From assembly GCF_900103655.1 (NCBI RefSeq), contig NZ_FMXC01000003.1, forward strand, positions 1 to 64,000: a DNA stretch of 64,000 bases. Reading direction: 5' to 3'. Positions within the stretch are counted from its first letter, which is position 1. Each line of letters begins with the position of its first letter. Below, in pieces: positions 54,993 to 63,427 of the stretch. Source of the DNA: Lactobacillus kefiranofaciens (GTDB lineage Bacteria > Bacillota > Bacilli > Lactobacillales > Lactobacillaceae). The notes beneath the pieces are model-generated. The model was not told where the DNA came from. It made no database searches and saw only the letters and a program-made list of their open reading frames with translations. A program made the position numbers and the translations under genes.

Positions 54993-55021
54993 TTTACTTA
55001 TTTTATGTAAGTATGTATAAT
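54993..55021 (+). promoter_or_regulatory. Promoter carrying a short palindrome
   Basis: -35 TTTACT (54993-54998) and -10 TATAAT (55016-55021), 17 apart. TACTTA (54995-55000) and TAAGTA (55008-55013) form an inverted repeat overlapping -35 and spacer, the right place for a repressor. No match to the Zur consensus is evident. Confidence 0.6.
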
Positions 55022-55073
55022 ATAGCTTGTAAAAAGTAAGTAATAATCAAATACATATATGGGAGGAATATAG

Positions 55074-55175
55074 ATGACAACGCAATTAATCGCAATTGGA
55101 ATTATTATTTTGGGATTAATTTGGTTAACTTCAAGACCAGAGCCTACGGCAGAAAAGATTAGAAAACTTAGATAG
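55074..55175 (+). CDS. Small membrane peptide, 33 residues
   Basis: ATG follows GGGAGGAATATAG. The peptide is MTTQLIAIGIIILGLIWLTS then a charged tail PEPTAEKIRKLR: one helix with a cytoplasmic or outer basic end. Its stop overlaps the ribosome binding site of the S14 gene. No family recognised. Confidence 0.7.
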   Translation: MTTQLIAIGIIILGLIWLTSRPEPTAEKIRKLR

Positions 55176-55187
55176 GAGAATATTATC

Positions 55188-55373
55188 GTAGCAAAAACTT
55201 CACAAATAGTACGTAATCAAAGAAAAAGCAAATTCAGCACTAGAGAATATACACGTTGTCAACGCTGTGGTCGTCCACATTCTGTATACCGCAAATTCGG
55301 TCTTTGCAGAGAGTGCATGAGAGATTTGGCACATAAAGGACAACTTCCAGGCGTGAAAAAAGCCAGTTGGTAA
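55188..55373 (+). CDS. rpsN: 30S ribosomal protein S14 paralogue, zinc type, no standard start codon
   Basis: 61 codons encode a full S14 type Z protein: AKTSQIVRN, then [17 protein letters not shown] and CREC for the zinc ribbon, ending GVKKASW. The first expected codon is GTA, not ATG or GTG; AGGAG at 55174-55178 is nine bases upstream. GTG to GTA is the simplest origin. In-frame ATT (55182) or ATC (55185) could serve as rare starts. It is away from the usual S10-spc ribosomal cluster, so it is probably a second copy. It may be silenced, or translated at low level. Confidence 0.78.
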   Translation, partial: VAKTSQIVRNQRKSKFSTREYTRCQRCGRPHSVYRKFGLCRECMRDLAHKGQLPGVKKASW

Positions 55374-55390
55374 GAAAACTAAAATTTTTC

Positions 55391-55419
55391 TAAAACGAGT
55401 CATTTTGGCTCGTTTTTTT
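55391..55419 (+). terminator. Terminator after the S14 paralogue
   Basis: AAAACGAG / CTCGTTTT stem followed by seven T. Confidence 0.82.
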
Positions 55420-55459
55420 GTTAAAGTAAAAATAAAAAACAAGAGAAAGGAGCTTAAAA

Positions 55460-55981
55460 ATGGAGAAGTTTCATTTTACTAAACGAGAAAAAATTTTTTT
55501 ATTATTGGCTTTATTTGTGTTAATTGCATTGTTTATTTCAAGCTCAATGACTTATCAACAACAAGAAATTCATGATAATAAAATTAATCATTATTTTGGC
55601 TGGTTAGAAAATATCGTAGCAGGTTGGAATTTTACTTATGGGGGTCGAGTTCACAATGTGCAGGTTGACAGCCGAGCGGGGTTAGCCCAATTTGTTTTGC
55701 GTAAAATGGCGCATTTTGGTTCATATTTTTTGTTGGGAGGTTTTGGCTATTTAGGGATGCGGCGCATTTTTAAAATTAAGTGGGTAGCACCTGTTCTAAC
55801 TTGGTTTGCGACAATTGCGTTTGCGGCTTTTGATGAATATCACCAATTTTTGACTGGTGACAGAACCCCAAGTGTCCATGATGTGATTTTAGATAGCACT
55901 GGCGCTTTAACGGCTATTATTTTGGTTATGATAATTATCCATGTGAAAAACAGTATTCATGATCAGAAAAAGTCAGTTTAA
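55460..55981 (+). CDS. VanZ-family membrane protein
   Basis: 173 residues with about four helices. The VanZ motif is visible: KMAHFGSYFLLGGFGYLGMR, FDEYHQFLTGDRTPSVHDVILDSTGA. VanZ lowers teicoplanin susceptibility in enterococci, but most homologues have no known role. Preceded by GAAAGGAGC. Confidence 0.87.
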   Translation: MEKFHFTKREKIFLLLALFVLIALFISSSMTYQQQEIHDNKINHYFGWLENIVAGWNFTYGGRVHNVQVDSRAGLAQFVLRKMAHFGSYFLLGGFGYLGMRRIFKIKWVAPVLTWFATIAFAAFDEYHQFLTGDRTPSVHDVILDSTGALTAIILVMIIIHVKNSIHDQKKSV

Positions 55982-56064
55982 GTGCTAGCTAGCATTGAAT
56001 TTTAAGATGTCGTGAGTTAAGATAATAACGTTAATATTTTTAGAAAAAAGAAAGAAGGATCCTT

Positions 56065-56793
56065 ATGTCAGGACATTCAAAATGGCACAATATTCAAGGC
56101 CGTAAGAATGCGCAAGACGCAAAGAGAGGTAAAATTTTCCAAAAGTTATCTCGTGAAATTTACATGGCTGCAAAGAGTGGTGGTCCTGATCCTGATGGGA
56201 ATCCTACATTACGTATGGTAATTGACAAGGCACGTTCTAACAACATGCCTAAGGACAACATCAAGCGTGCCATCAAAAAGGCCGAAGGCGGCTCAGAGGA
56301 ACATTATGATGAAATCACTTACGAAGGTTACGCTCCAGGTGGTGTTGCTGTCTTTGTAGAAGCATTGACTGACAACAAGAATCGTACTGCTTCTGACGTT
56401 CGTGTTGCATTTACTCGTAACGGTGGTTCACTTGGTGCTACGGGTTCAGTAGCTTACATGTTCGACCGCAAGGGTTACATCGTAATTGATCGTTCAACTA
56501 CCGATGCTGACGAAGATCAAGTTTTGCTTGATGTGATGGACGCTGGTGGCGATGATCTTCAAACTAGCGATGACGCTTATGAAATCTACACTGATCCTAA
56601 GCAATTGGCAGCAGTTCGTGATGCTTTGATTAAGGATGGCTATAAGCTTGCTGATGCTGAATTAACTATGGTTCCACAAAACACCACTCCAGTTCCAGCA
56701 GATAAGAAGGAACAATTTGAACACTTAGTTGATGCCTTGGAAGACAGCGACGATGTACAAAATGTTTACACTGCAGCAGCTGATGAAGACTAA
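56065..56793 (+). CDS. yebC: YebC/PmpR-family translation or transcription factor
   Basis: 242 residues. N-terminal [23 protein letters not shown] is diagnostic, followed by the three-domain TACO1 fold with EAGDDQ-like DAGGDDLQ. Members regulate transcription or help ribosomes at proline-rich stretches. Preceded by AAGAAGGA. Codon bias suggests good expression. Confidence 0.93.
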   Translation: MSGHSKWHNIQGRKNAQDAKRGKIFQKLSREIYMAAKSGGPDPDGNPTLRMVIDKARSNNMPKDNIKRAIKKAEGGSEEHYDEITYEGYAPGGVAVFVEALTDNKNRTASDVRVAFTRNGGSLGATGSVAYMFDRKGYIVIDRSTTDADEDQVLLDVMDAGGDDLQTSDDAYEIYTDPKQLAAVRDALIKDGYKLADAELTMVPQNTTPVPADKKEQFEHLVDALEDSDDVQNVYTAAADED

Positions 56794-56811
56794 TTAACAA
56801 TCATTCAAAAG

Positions 56812-56841
56812 TAACTTAGCAATTTGGCTAAGTTATTTTTT
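56812..56841 (+). terminator. Terminator after yebC
   Basis: Nine-base stem TAACTTAGC / GCTAAGTTA, six-base loop, then six T. Confidence 0.87.
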
Positions 56842-56864
56842 GTAATATATTTTAATAAAAATCT

Positions 56865-56910
56865 AATTTACAAATAGCGATAGATCAACGTTTATCACTG
56901 TTTGTAAATT
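56865..56910. repeat. 46-bp imperfect palindrome upstream of comG
   Basis: 18-base arms (56865-56882 and 56893-56910; left AATTTACAAATAGCGATA, right TATCACTGTTTGTAAATT) match at 16 of 18 positions around a ten-base spacer. It lies about 75 bases before comGA. Not followed by a clean T-run, so it is more likely an operator or leader structure than a terminator. Confidence 0.75.
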
Positions 56911-56983
56911 CTTTTATTTTTAAGAGAAAAAAATGACTCTTTTTTGCGTAATAAATAGTGTGAGGCAAAAAAGGAGGATTTTT

Positions 56984-57958
56984 ATGAAAACGAAAGAAAT
57001 CATCAATGAATTACTTGCTTTAGCAATTAGTCAAAAGGCTAGCGATATATTTTTCTTTCCTAAAAGAGAAAAAATAGTCGTTGATTTTAGGTTGAGTCAA
57101 GGCACAATTCGACAAAAAACTTTTGCGTTAAGTGCAGGTCAAGAAATTATTAACTATTTCAAATATAGTGCACAAATGGATATTGCTGAACATCGACGTC
57201 CGCAAGTTGGAGCAATGATATATCTCTATGAAGAGGATGAATATTATTTGCGTTTATCTAGTTTAGGTGATTTTTCTGATCAAGAATCATTGGTTATCCG
57301 TATTATTTATGGTATTGAGCATAGTAAGTACTTTTTACCAACGCAATTGGAGCAGATTAAGCAATTGGTTAATTATCGAGGACTGATTATTACAAGTGGC
57401 CCCACTGGCTCAGGCAAGACTACTACCATGTATGAAGTTGCTAAAAGCATTAGTAAAAACAAGGTAGTAATGACAATTGAAGATCCAGTTGAAGTTCATG
57501 AAGCCTCTTTTTTGCAATCACAGGTCAATAACAAAGCCGGAATCGATTATCAAAGTTTACTCAAAGCGGCTTTGAGACATCGCCCAGATATTTTGATTAT
57601 TGGAGAAATTCGTGATCAAGGAACAGCACGTTTGGCCGTTGATGCGGCCTTAAGTGGACATTTAGTTTTAGCAACAGTTCATGCCAAAAGCACATTGCAG
57701 ACTATTTCACGCTTGGAGGGGTTAGGAATTAGGACGGATGAATTGGCTAACTGCTTAACGGCTGTGTCTTATCAGCGTCTTTTACCTAGTAAGGTTGGCT
57801 TAAAATGCTTGCTAGATATTGCCACTGGCGATTTATTAAAAGCAGAGTTAACTAAGGAAGTTCGCGGTGAATTTGTTAATTGGCAAGAAAATATGCAGTT
57901 ATTGCGGAAAGGAGGAGAAATTGATGAAGAAATATATCGCAAGTTCCAAGAAGGATAA
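56984..57958 (+). CDS. comGA: Competence pilus assembly ATPase ComGA
   Basis: PilB/GspE-type ATPase that drives assembly of the DNA-uptake pilus. 324 residues from ATG at 56984, after AAGGAGG. Walker A GPTGSGKTTTM is at about 142-152, Walker B region DILIIGEIRDQGTARLAVDAA, and a His motif LATVHAKST. First gene of a seven-gene operon, all closely spaced or overlapping. A T-rich GCGTAATA at 56946-56953 resembles a competence sigma-factor box only weakly. Confidence 0.94.
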   Translation: MKTKEIINELLALAISQKASDIFFFPKREKIVVDFRLSQGTIRQKTFALSAGQEIINYFKYSAQMDIAEHRRPQVGAMIYLYEEDEYYLRLSSLGDFSDQESLVIRIIYGIEHSKYFLPTQLEQIKQLVNYRGLIITSGPTGSGKTTTMYEVAKSISKNKVVMTIEDPVEVHEASFLQSQVNNKAGIDYQSLLKAALRHRPDILIIGEIRDQGTARLAVDAALSGHLVLATVHAKSTLQTISRLEGLGIRTDELANCLTAVSYQRLLPSKVGLKCLLDIATGDLLKAELTKEVRGEFVNWQENMQLLRKGGEIDEEIYRKFQEG

Positions 57959-58928
57959 ATTAACTAGCGCTGAACAGCTAGCCTTTTTGGACTATCTTAA
58001 GCATAGTTTGGCTAATGGCTTTTCACTCATTAATTCTATTGAGTTAATGCCAGCCTTGTGGCCTAAGCGTAAAAAATTGATGGAGCAAGTAGCTAAGCGA
58101 ATGAAAGATGACGCCAATTTTAGTGCAGAGTTAATTAAGTTAGGTTTTTCTATGACAACGGTGACACAGGTAAATTTGGCCTTGCAGCAGGGAAATTTGA
58201 CGGAATGCTTAAATCAATTGGCTACGTTGACGCGATTAAAGCAAGAGCAGGTCAAGAAACTACGAGCGGAATTATCATATCCGCTTGTCTTAGCTATTAT
58301 GATGGTTATTCTTTTAGTATTTATGCAGTCGTTTATTACAACTCAATTCAACAATACTAGTGAGCATTCTGGTGATGTGGTAATGCTAGGGTTAATTGGA
58401 TTAGTAATTGTTGGAATATATTTCTTTGCTCGAATTGTGAATTTGCTGAATAAGCAGGATTACGCTTCATTGAAAAAATTGACCAAATACCCTTTGATTG
58501 GACCAGTAATTTTACTCTATGTGAATTATTTATTGGTTTATGATATTGGAATGTTACTAGCAAGTGGTTTTTCACTGCAGAGAATGTGCGAATATGCTTC
58601 GCAGCTAGAGGAAGGTTCACTACAGCAAGCCTTAGGTCAGCGAATTGGGCACGAATTAATTGAAGGAAAAAGCTTAGCCCAGATTATTAAGCAAGAGACC
58701 TTTTTGCCTAATAGCTTGTTAATTTTGTTACAGGCTGGATCAGACAGAAGAAGTTTGAGTCAAAGGTGCTTAATGTTAGGACGTAGTTTATTTATTGACC
58801 TAACGGAGAAAATTGAAAAGATGGTTGTAAATGTTCAACCTATTTGTTTTATATTAATCGGTTTATGCATTATTGGGATGTATTTGAAGCTGTTATTGCC
58901 AATGTATTCGATGATGCAAGGGATGTAG
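57924..58928 (+). CDS. comGB: Competence pilus platform protein ComGB
   Basis: GspF/PilC-type polytopic membrane platform. 334 residues from ATG at 57924 after AAGGAGGAG. Two GspF domains, with three hydrophobic helices (about 118-140, 155-175 and 310-332). Overlaps comGA by 35 bases. No frameshift. Confidence 0.92.
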   Translation: MKKYIASSKKDKLTSAEQLAFLDYLKHSLANGFSLINSIELMPALWPKRKKLMEQVAKRMKDDANFSAELIKLGFSMTTVTQVNLALQQGNLTECLNQLATLTRLKQEQVKKLRAELSYPLVLAIMMVILLVFMQSFITTQFNNTSEHSGDVVMLGLIGLVIVGIYFFARIVNLLNKQDYASLKKLTKYPLIGPVILLYVNYLLVYDIGMLLASGFSLQRMCEYASQLEEGSLQQALGQRIGHELIEGKSLAQIIKQETFLPNSLLILLQAGSDRRSLSQRCLMLGRSLFIDLTEKIEKMVVNVQPICFILIGLCIIGMYLKLLLPMYSMMQGM

Positions 58929-58933
58929 AAAAA

Positions 58934-59278
58934 ATGAAGAAAAACGTGAAAAAATATTTATTGAATTTATTAAACAAAAATCGTCGCCAAGCAGGGTTTA
59001 CTTTAATTGAAATGGTAGTCGTAATTGCCATTATTGTAATTTTGATTCTGTTGATTGCTCCCAATTTATTGGAACAAAAGGGAAGAGCAGAGAATAGGAC
59101 TAATGATGCGTTCAAGACTACTTTGAGAACGCAGGTTGAGCTCTATAAAGACGATGAGGGCAAAGAGCCAACCAGTTTTGAAGATCTAAAAAGTAAAAAA
59201 TATTTAACTGAAGAACAAATTAAAAAGGCAGAGGCTAAAAAGATCACTATTGCCAGTTTGAAAGATGATGCCAAATAA
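58934..59278 (+). CDS. comGC: Major competence pseudopilin ComGC
   Basis: 114 residues from ATG at 58934. The prepilin motif AGFTLIEMVVVIAIIVILILLIAP follows a basic leader KNRRQ; ComC-type peptidase should cut before FTLIE. Conserved Glu at +5. C-terminal region is helical and charged, as in ComGC. Overlaps comGD by 14 bases. Confidence 0.94.
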   Translation: MKKNVKKYLLNLLNKNRRQAGFTLIEMVVVIAIIVILILLIAPNLLEQKGRAENRTNDAFKTTLRTQVELYKDDEGKEPTSFEDLKSKKYLTEEQIKKAEAKKITIASLKDDAK

Positions 59279-59687
59279 TTTAAAAGCTTTTACTCTGCTA
59301 GAAACCGTCATTACTTTAGGCATTTGTTGCGGAATTTTATTAATAGGCAGTTTACAACTAACAAGATATCAGCAAAGGCTGCTTTTCGATAATACGATTA
59401 AAGAAGTAACTGCTGCACTAGACCATGCATCGAGAATCAGTACGATCAAGGGTGAGGCAACTACGGTTAGGTTTATTAAGAGCAGGCATTGTATCAATTT
59501 AGATGGTGGGAATTTCCAGCAATCGGCGGGCAAACAAATCGACCTTGATCGTAATATTAATATTCGTGGTCTGGATAACTTCGTGATCAGTAGCCGTGGT
59601 CGTTCTAATCCGCGCACTGTGATCTTTGCTGGTTATGGTTTGAAGAAAGAAATCAAATATCAAATGCTCTGGGGGCGAATTAGCTGA
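59265..59687 (+). CDS. comGD: Minor competence pseudopilin ComGD
   Basis: 140 residues. Prepilin-type N-terminus LKAFTLLETVITLGICCGILLIG, with Ala instead of Gly before the cleavage site and Glu at +5. The remaining domain resembles GspH-like minor pseudopilins. Two ATGs in a row; the first is used here. Stop overlaps the comGE start. Confidence 0.88.
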   Translation: MMPNNLKAFTLLETVITLGICCGILLIGSLQLTRYQQRLLFDNTIKEVTAALDHASRISTIKGEATTVRFIKSRHCINLDGGNFQQSAGKQIDLDRNINIRGLDNFVISSRGRSNPRTVIFAGYGLKKEIKYQMLWGRIS

Positions 59688-59956
59688 TGAAAAAGATGCA
59701 GGGGTTCTTGATGGTAGAAAGCATGGTTGCAGTTATCATTTCAGTAGTGGCAGTTAGTTGTTTATATTTGACTGTAGTCCAGAGTCAAAAAAATGGTCGT
59801 AGTCTAGAATTGAAAACTGATCGCGCGTATGCATATCACATCCTCACTAGTAGTCATTTGCGGCAAATAGTAGTTCATGATCGAATTTATGAAAAGGCAG
59901 GACAGCACCGAATTTATGATAAGGAAGCTAAACAAGAATTTATTATTGAAAAATAG
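59687..59956 (+). CDS. comGE: Minor competence pseudopilin ComGE
   Basis: 89 residues. QGFLMVESMVAVIISVVAVSCLYLTV is a prepilin-type helix with conserved Glu at +5, but the usual FTL is FLM. ComGE proteins are poorly conserved, so the name rests on operon position. Confidence 0.82.
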   Translation: MKKMQGFLMVESMVAVIISVVAVSCLYLTVVQSQKNGRSLELKTDRAYAYHILTSSHLRQIVVHDRIYEKAGQHRIYDKEAKQEFIIEK

Positions 59957-60464
59957 TGGTTTTACGCTAGCGGAAGCAATTTTTTCCTTATTTATCACTA
60001 TCTTAATTTTATCGATTTTGCAGAATTTGCTTTTAAGTATTCGCAGAGCAAATCTGAGTGAAAGCATGCATGTTAATGAATTAACCTATGCTTATGTTCA
60101 GCTGAATAATTTTATGCATTCCCCAGATACTAAGACTGTTTATCCTATTGATAAGGATGCTAATTCTAAAAACACGGCGTTTGCTAGAGTTGATAAAAAA
60201 GGTAACAAGGAAGTTTACCATTTAACCTATTATGCAAAGAGTAAAGTACTCAGAGCCCAAAAGACTACTGGTGGCTATATGCCATTATTATTTAATGTAG
60301 AAAGTGCTAAATTCGAGACAAGAAAAGATCAGATTATTATCCATGTTGTAGAAGAAAGGAAAGGAAAATCTGAGTTAGTTTTTCAACTAGATGAAAAGCC
60401 AGATAACGATGAAAAAATTACGACAAATAAGAAAAAGAAAAGTAAAAGCAAGCGCGCTGCTTAG
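59916..60464 (+). CDS. comGF: Minor competence pseudopilin ComGF
   Basis: 182 residues from ATG at 59916; a start at 59877 is also in frame. The prepilin motif SGFTLAEAIFSLFITILILSIL is preceded by a basic leader RKLNKNLLLKN. C-terminus is Lys-rich. Overlaps comGE by 41 bases. Identification by motif and position. Confidence 0.85.
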   Translation: MIRKLNKNLLLKNSGFTLAEAIFSLFITILILSILQNLLLSIRRANLSESMHVNELTYAYVQLNNFMHSPDTKTVYPIDKDANSKNTAFARVDKKGNKEVYHLTYYAKSKVLRAQKTTGGYMPLLFNVESAKFETRKDQIIIHVVEERKGKSELVFQLDEKPDNDEKITTNKKKKSKSKRAA

Positions 60465-60579
60465 CAGCATCTTAGTGCTAATTACAACTCTATTGTTTAT
60501 CAAGCTCTATCAAGAAGTGTATTACAGCAACATGCAAAATAATCTAATGATTATTAATTATTTAACTGAGAAAAAATGA
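60409..60579 (+). CDS. comGG: Putative ComGG
   Basis: 56 residues from ATG at 60409 (ATG at 60391 would add six). Basic N-terminus KKLRQIRKRKVKAS then one helix LLSSILVLITTLLFIKLYQ. It is much shorter than B. subtilis ComGG, so it may be truncated or a lactobacillar short form. Overlaps comGF. Function inferred from position only. Confidence 0.65.
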   Translation: MKKLRQIRKRKVKASALLSSILVLITTLLFIKLYQEVYYSNMQNNLMIINYLTEKK

Positions 60580-60636
60580 CTTTTCTTGAACCTCATCTTG
60601 CCTTTCTATAAAATAATTAAGGTATGGAGGGACGCT

Positions 60637-61638
60637 ATGGAAAATTTTGAGAAGATTTTTAATCAATTTTTAGATTGTGTGCAAACTTTGCAGGCAGCTT
60701 TAAATGTTTCCTTTACAGAAGCTTTAGTTGAGACTTTTGATAATCTAGAACAGGGAAAAATAAAAGTAGAAAACGGAGCACCTGATGAGAAAACAGTTGC
60801 GCAGTTAAGTAAAAAATATCAGACACTTGATTATGATCAAATTAGTCAAAAGAATAAGGTCCAAGTTTTTACTTTCTTGACCTTAAAAGCGATCAATGAT
60901 GATAGTCAAGATGCCAATCAAATGCCCACGCCACCAGCAATTTCAACTGTGGTGGCAATGCTCATGCATAAATTGCTTAAAGACGAGCAAATGGAAGTGG
61001 TTGATCCAGCAGTTGGAACAGGAAACTTGCTCTTTTCGATTGTTTCCCAGTTAAAAGCATTGAATCACTCAAAAGATAATTACCAATTGGTTGGAATCGA
61101 TAATGATGAAGAAATGCTGAATTTAGCCGATGTAGCAGCTCATCTGAATAACATCGATATTGACCTATATTGTCAAGATGCTTTAATGCCTTGGATGTGT
61201 CCTAATCCAGAAGCAATCGTTAGTGATCTGCCGATTGGTTATTATCCAGTTGATGAAAATGCTAAGAATTATGAAAATAGGGCGGAAAAAGGACACTCTT
61301 TTGCCCATTTATTGTTAATTGAACAGATTATTAGAAACTTACAGCCTAATGGGTACGCGTTTTTAGTTGTGCCTAAGGCTATCTTATCTGGTAAAATCGG
61401 AGCTGAATTTATGCCATGGTTGACTAAAAAAGTTTATCTTAAAGCAATTGTGGAATTGCCGGATGACATGTTTAAGAATAAATTTAATCAGAAATCAATC
61501 CTAGTCTTTCAAAATCATGGCGATCATGCTACAAGTAGTGAAGTATTGCTAACCAAATTGGATTCATTAAAGAAAGAAGAAGCTTTAATCCGCTTTAATG
61601 TAAAATTGGATGAATGGTATACTAAAATAACTCATTAA
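60637..61638 (+). CDS. ytxK: YtxK-like class I SAM-dependent methyltransferase
   Basis: 333 residues from ATG at 60637, after ATGGAGGG. An N-terminal helical domain precedes the N6-adenine methyltransferase-like fold: VVDPAVGTGNLL (SAM-binding) and SDLPIGYYP in place of DPPY/NPPY. No target-recognition or restriction partner nearby. Conserved upstream of ackA in Firmicutes; no known substrate. Confidence 0.87.
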   Translation: MENFEKIFNQFLDCVQTLQAALNVSFTEALVETFDNLEQGKIKVENGAPDEKTVAQLSKKYQTLDYDQISQKNKVQVFTFLTLKAINDDSQDANQMPTPPAISTVVAMLMHKLLKDEQMEVVDPAVGTGNLLFSIVSQLKALNHSKDNYQLVGIDNDEEMLNLADVAAHLNNIDIDLYCQDALMPWMCPNPEAIVSDLPIGYYPVDENAKNYENRAEKGHSFAHLLLIEQIIRNLQPNGYAFLVVPKAILSGKIGAEFMPWLTKKVYLKAIVELPDDMFKNKFNQKSILVFQNHGDHATSSEVLLTKLDSLKKEEALIRFNVKLDEWYTKITH

Positions 61639-61662
61639 TTGAAAGAAGAGGAATAATTTTTT

Positions 61663-62847
61663 ATGAAAAAAGTTTTGGCTATTAACTCGGGTAGTTCTTC
61701 ATTTAAGTATAAGCTCTTTTCATTGCCAGACGAAAAAGTAATTGCAAAAGGCATGGCTGATCGAGTTGGTTTGGATAATGCTTCTTTTGAAATTAAGTTG
61801 GCTGATGGTAGCAAGCACGTTGAAAAAACAGATATCGCTGATCAAGAAGCTGCAGTTAATCTACTACTGAAGTTTTTAAAAGAATTTAAAGTAGTGAGTG
61901 ATTTAAATGAAATTGTTGGTGTCGGACACCGAGTAGTTAATGGCGGCGAATATTTTAAGGATTCGACAATTATTACCAAAGAAAATTTGTCCCACATCTA
62001 TGAATTAGAAGATTATGCTCCGCTTCATAATCCCGCAGAAGGCCGAGGGATCGAAGCATTCATGAATGTTCTGCCTGATGTACCTCAAGTGGCCGTTTTT
62101 GATACGACATATCACCAAAGCTTAGATCCAGTCCATTATTTGTATTCATTACCATATGAATACCATGAGAAATATGGCATACGTAAATATGGCGCACATG
62201 GTACTTCAATTCGTTATACCGCTCCACGCGCCGCTGAAATGATGGGTCAAGATTTAAAAGATTTGAAACTGATTATTTGTCATTTAGGATCTGGTGCTTC
62301 AGTGACTGCTGTGAAGGATGGTAAATCTTTTGATACTTCAATGGGTTTTAGTCCAATTGCTGGGATAACAATGGCTACTCGAACAGGAGACATCGATCCA
62401 TCTGTTGTTCAACATTTAATGCATGTTGAACATAAGTCAATTGATGAAATGATTCATATTATGAATAACAAGTCAGGTTTATTGGGCATATCCGGTATTT
62501 CTCCTGACATGCGTGATGTGCGTGAGAGCAATACGGATCGTGCTAAATTAGCCAGAAAGATCTTCATTAATCGAATTGTGCGTTATGTTGGTGCTTATAT
62601 TGCCGAGATGGGCGGAGTAGATGCTATTGTCTTTACTGCTGGTATTGGTGAACATGATGTTGGCGTACGTCAAGCTGTGATGGATGCCTTTAGATATCTG
62701 GACGTAATTCCGGATGAAGAAGCTAATGGAAAAAATGGCGAAAACTTTATTACCAAGCCTAACTCAAAAGTTAAAGCTATGGTAATCCCAACCAATGAAG
62801 AGCTAATCATTGAACGTGATGTTGTGCGTTTAACACATATTAATTAA
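61663..62847 (+). CDS. ackA: Acetate kinase
   Basis: Makes ATP and acetate from acetyl phosphate; partner of Pta at 33084-34073. 394 residues. N-terminal AINSGSSSFKYKLF, VFDTTYHQ, HLGSGASVTAV and FTAGIGEHD are intact. Preceded by AAGAAGAGG. Confidence 0.96.
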   Translation: MKKVLAINSGSSSFKYKLFSLPDEKVIAKGMADRVGLDNASFEIKLADGSKHVEKTDIADQEAAVNLLLKFLKEFKVVSDLNEIVGVGHRVVNGGEYFKDSTIITKENLSHIYELEDYAPLHNPAEGRGIEAFMNVLPDVPQVAVFDTTYHQSLDPVHYLYSLPYEYHEKYGIRKYGAHGTSIRYTAPRAAEMMGQDLKDLKLIICHLGSGASVTAVKDGKSFDTSMGFSPIAGITMATRTGDIDPSVVQHLMHVEHKSIDEMIHIMNNKSGLLGISGISPDMRDVRESNTDRAKLARKIFINRIVRYVGAYIAEMGGVDAIVFTAGIGEHDVGVRQAVMDAFRYLDVIPDEEANGKNGENFITKPNSKVKAMVIPTNEELIIERDVVRLTHIN

Positions 62848-62855
62848 GCTTTTTA

Positions 62856-62885
62856 TTGGCAGTTAGTGTAAGTCTGTGCTAAAAT
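62856..62885 (+). promoter_or_regulatory. tmRNA promoter
   Basis: -35 TTGGCA and -10 TAAAAT, 18 bases apart, about 14 bases before the mature tmRNA 5' end. Confidence 0.65.
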
Positions 62886-62898
62886 AAGAGAGTCTCAA

Positions 62899-63264
62899 GG
62901 GGATGTTTTTGGGATTCGACAGGCGTAGACCCGCATTGACTGCGGTTCGTAGGTTACGTCTACGTAAAAACGTTACAGTTAAATATAACTGCAAATAACA
63001 AAAATTCTTACGCATTAGCTGCTTAATTTAGCGCATGCGTTGCTCTTTTTCGGTTTACTCGTGGCTGGAATCGAGTATCAACTTTAGCGAGTTACGTTTA
63101 ACTACCTCACCTGAATAGTTGAAAAGAGTCTTAACAGGTTAGCTAGCTCATCCTAGCCCTGTTATATGGCGTTTTGGGCTAGTGAAGTTCAAGTAATATA
63201 ACTATGATCGTAGAGGTCAATGACGAGATGCGTTTGGACAGGGGTTCAACTCCCCTCATCTCCA
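62899..63264 (+). ncRNA. ssrA: Transfer-messenger RNA (ssrA)
   Basis: Rescues stalled ribosomes with trigger SmpB. About 366 bases. The 5' GGGGATG and 3' CATCTCC form the acceptor stem, with encoded CCA at 63262-63264 and a T arm GGGGTTCAACTCCCC. The tag reading frame begins at GCA 62991 and encodes ANNKNSYALAA before TAA at 63024-63026, ending in the protease-recognised ALAA. 3' end followed by a terminator. Confidence 0.95.
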
Positions 63265-63275
63265 TAGATGATAAA

Positions 63276-63304
63276 ATCGTAAGTTTTGAACTTACGGTTT
63301 TTTA
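63276..63304 (+). terminator. tmRNA terminator
   Basis: Perfect eight-base stem CGTAAGTT / AACTTACG with a three-base loop and six T. Confidence 0.87.
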
Positions 63305-63427
63305 TTATGAAAAAGGTCATAAGTAAAATAATCAGCTTTACATACAAAACATTTAGTTAACATATAAGTAAGAAAAGGGTTTCATTTTTATGGCTGCAAA
63401 GTATATACTTTACATGAGGTGATTTAA

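Noticed and set aside
54900-55030. Zur operator before the small peptide and S14
   Set aside because: The palindrome TACTTA/TAAGTA does not fit the TCGTAAT-type Zur consensus.
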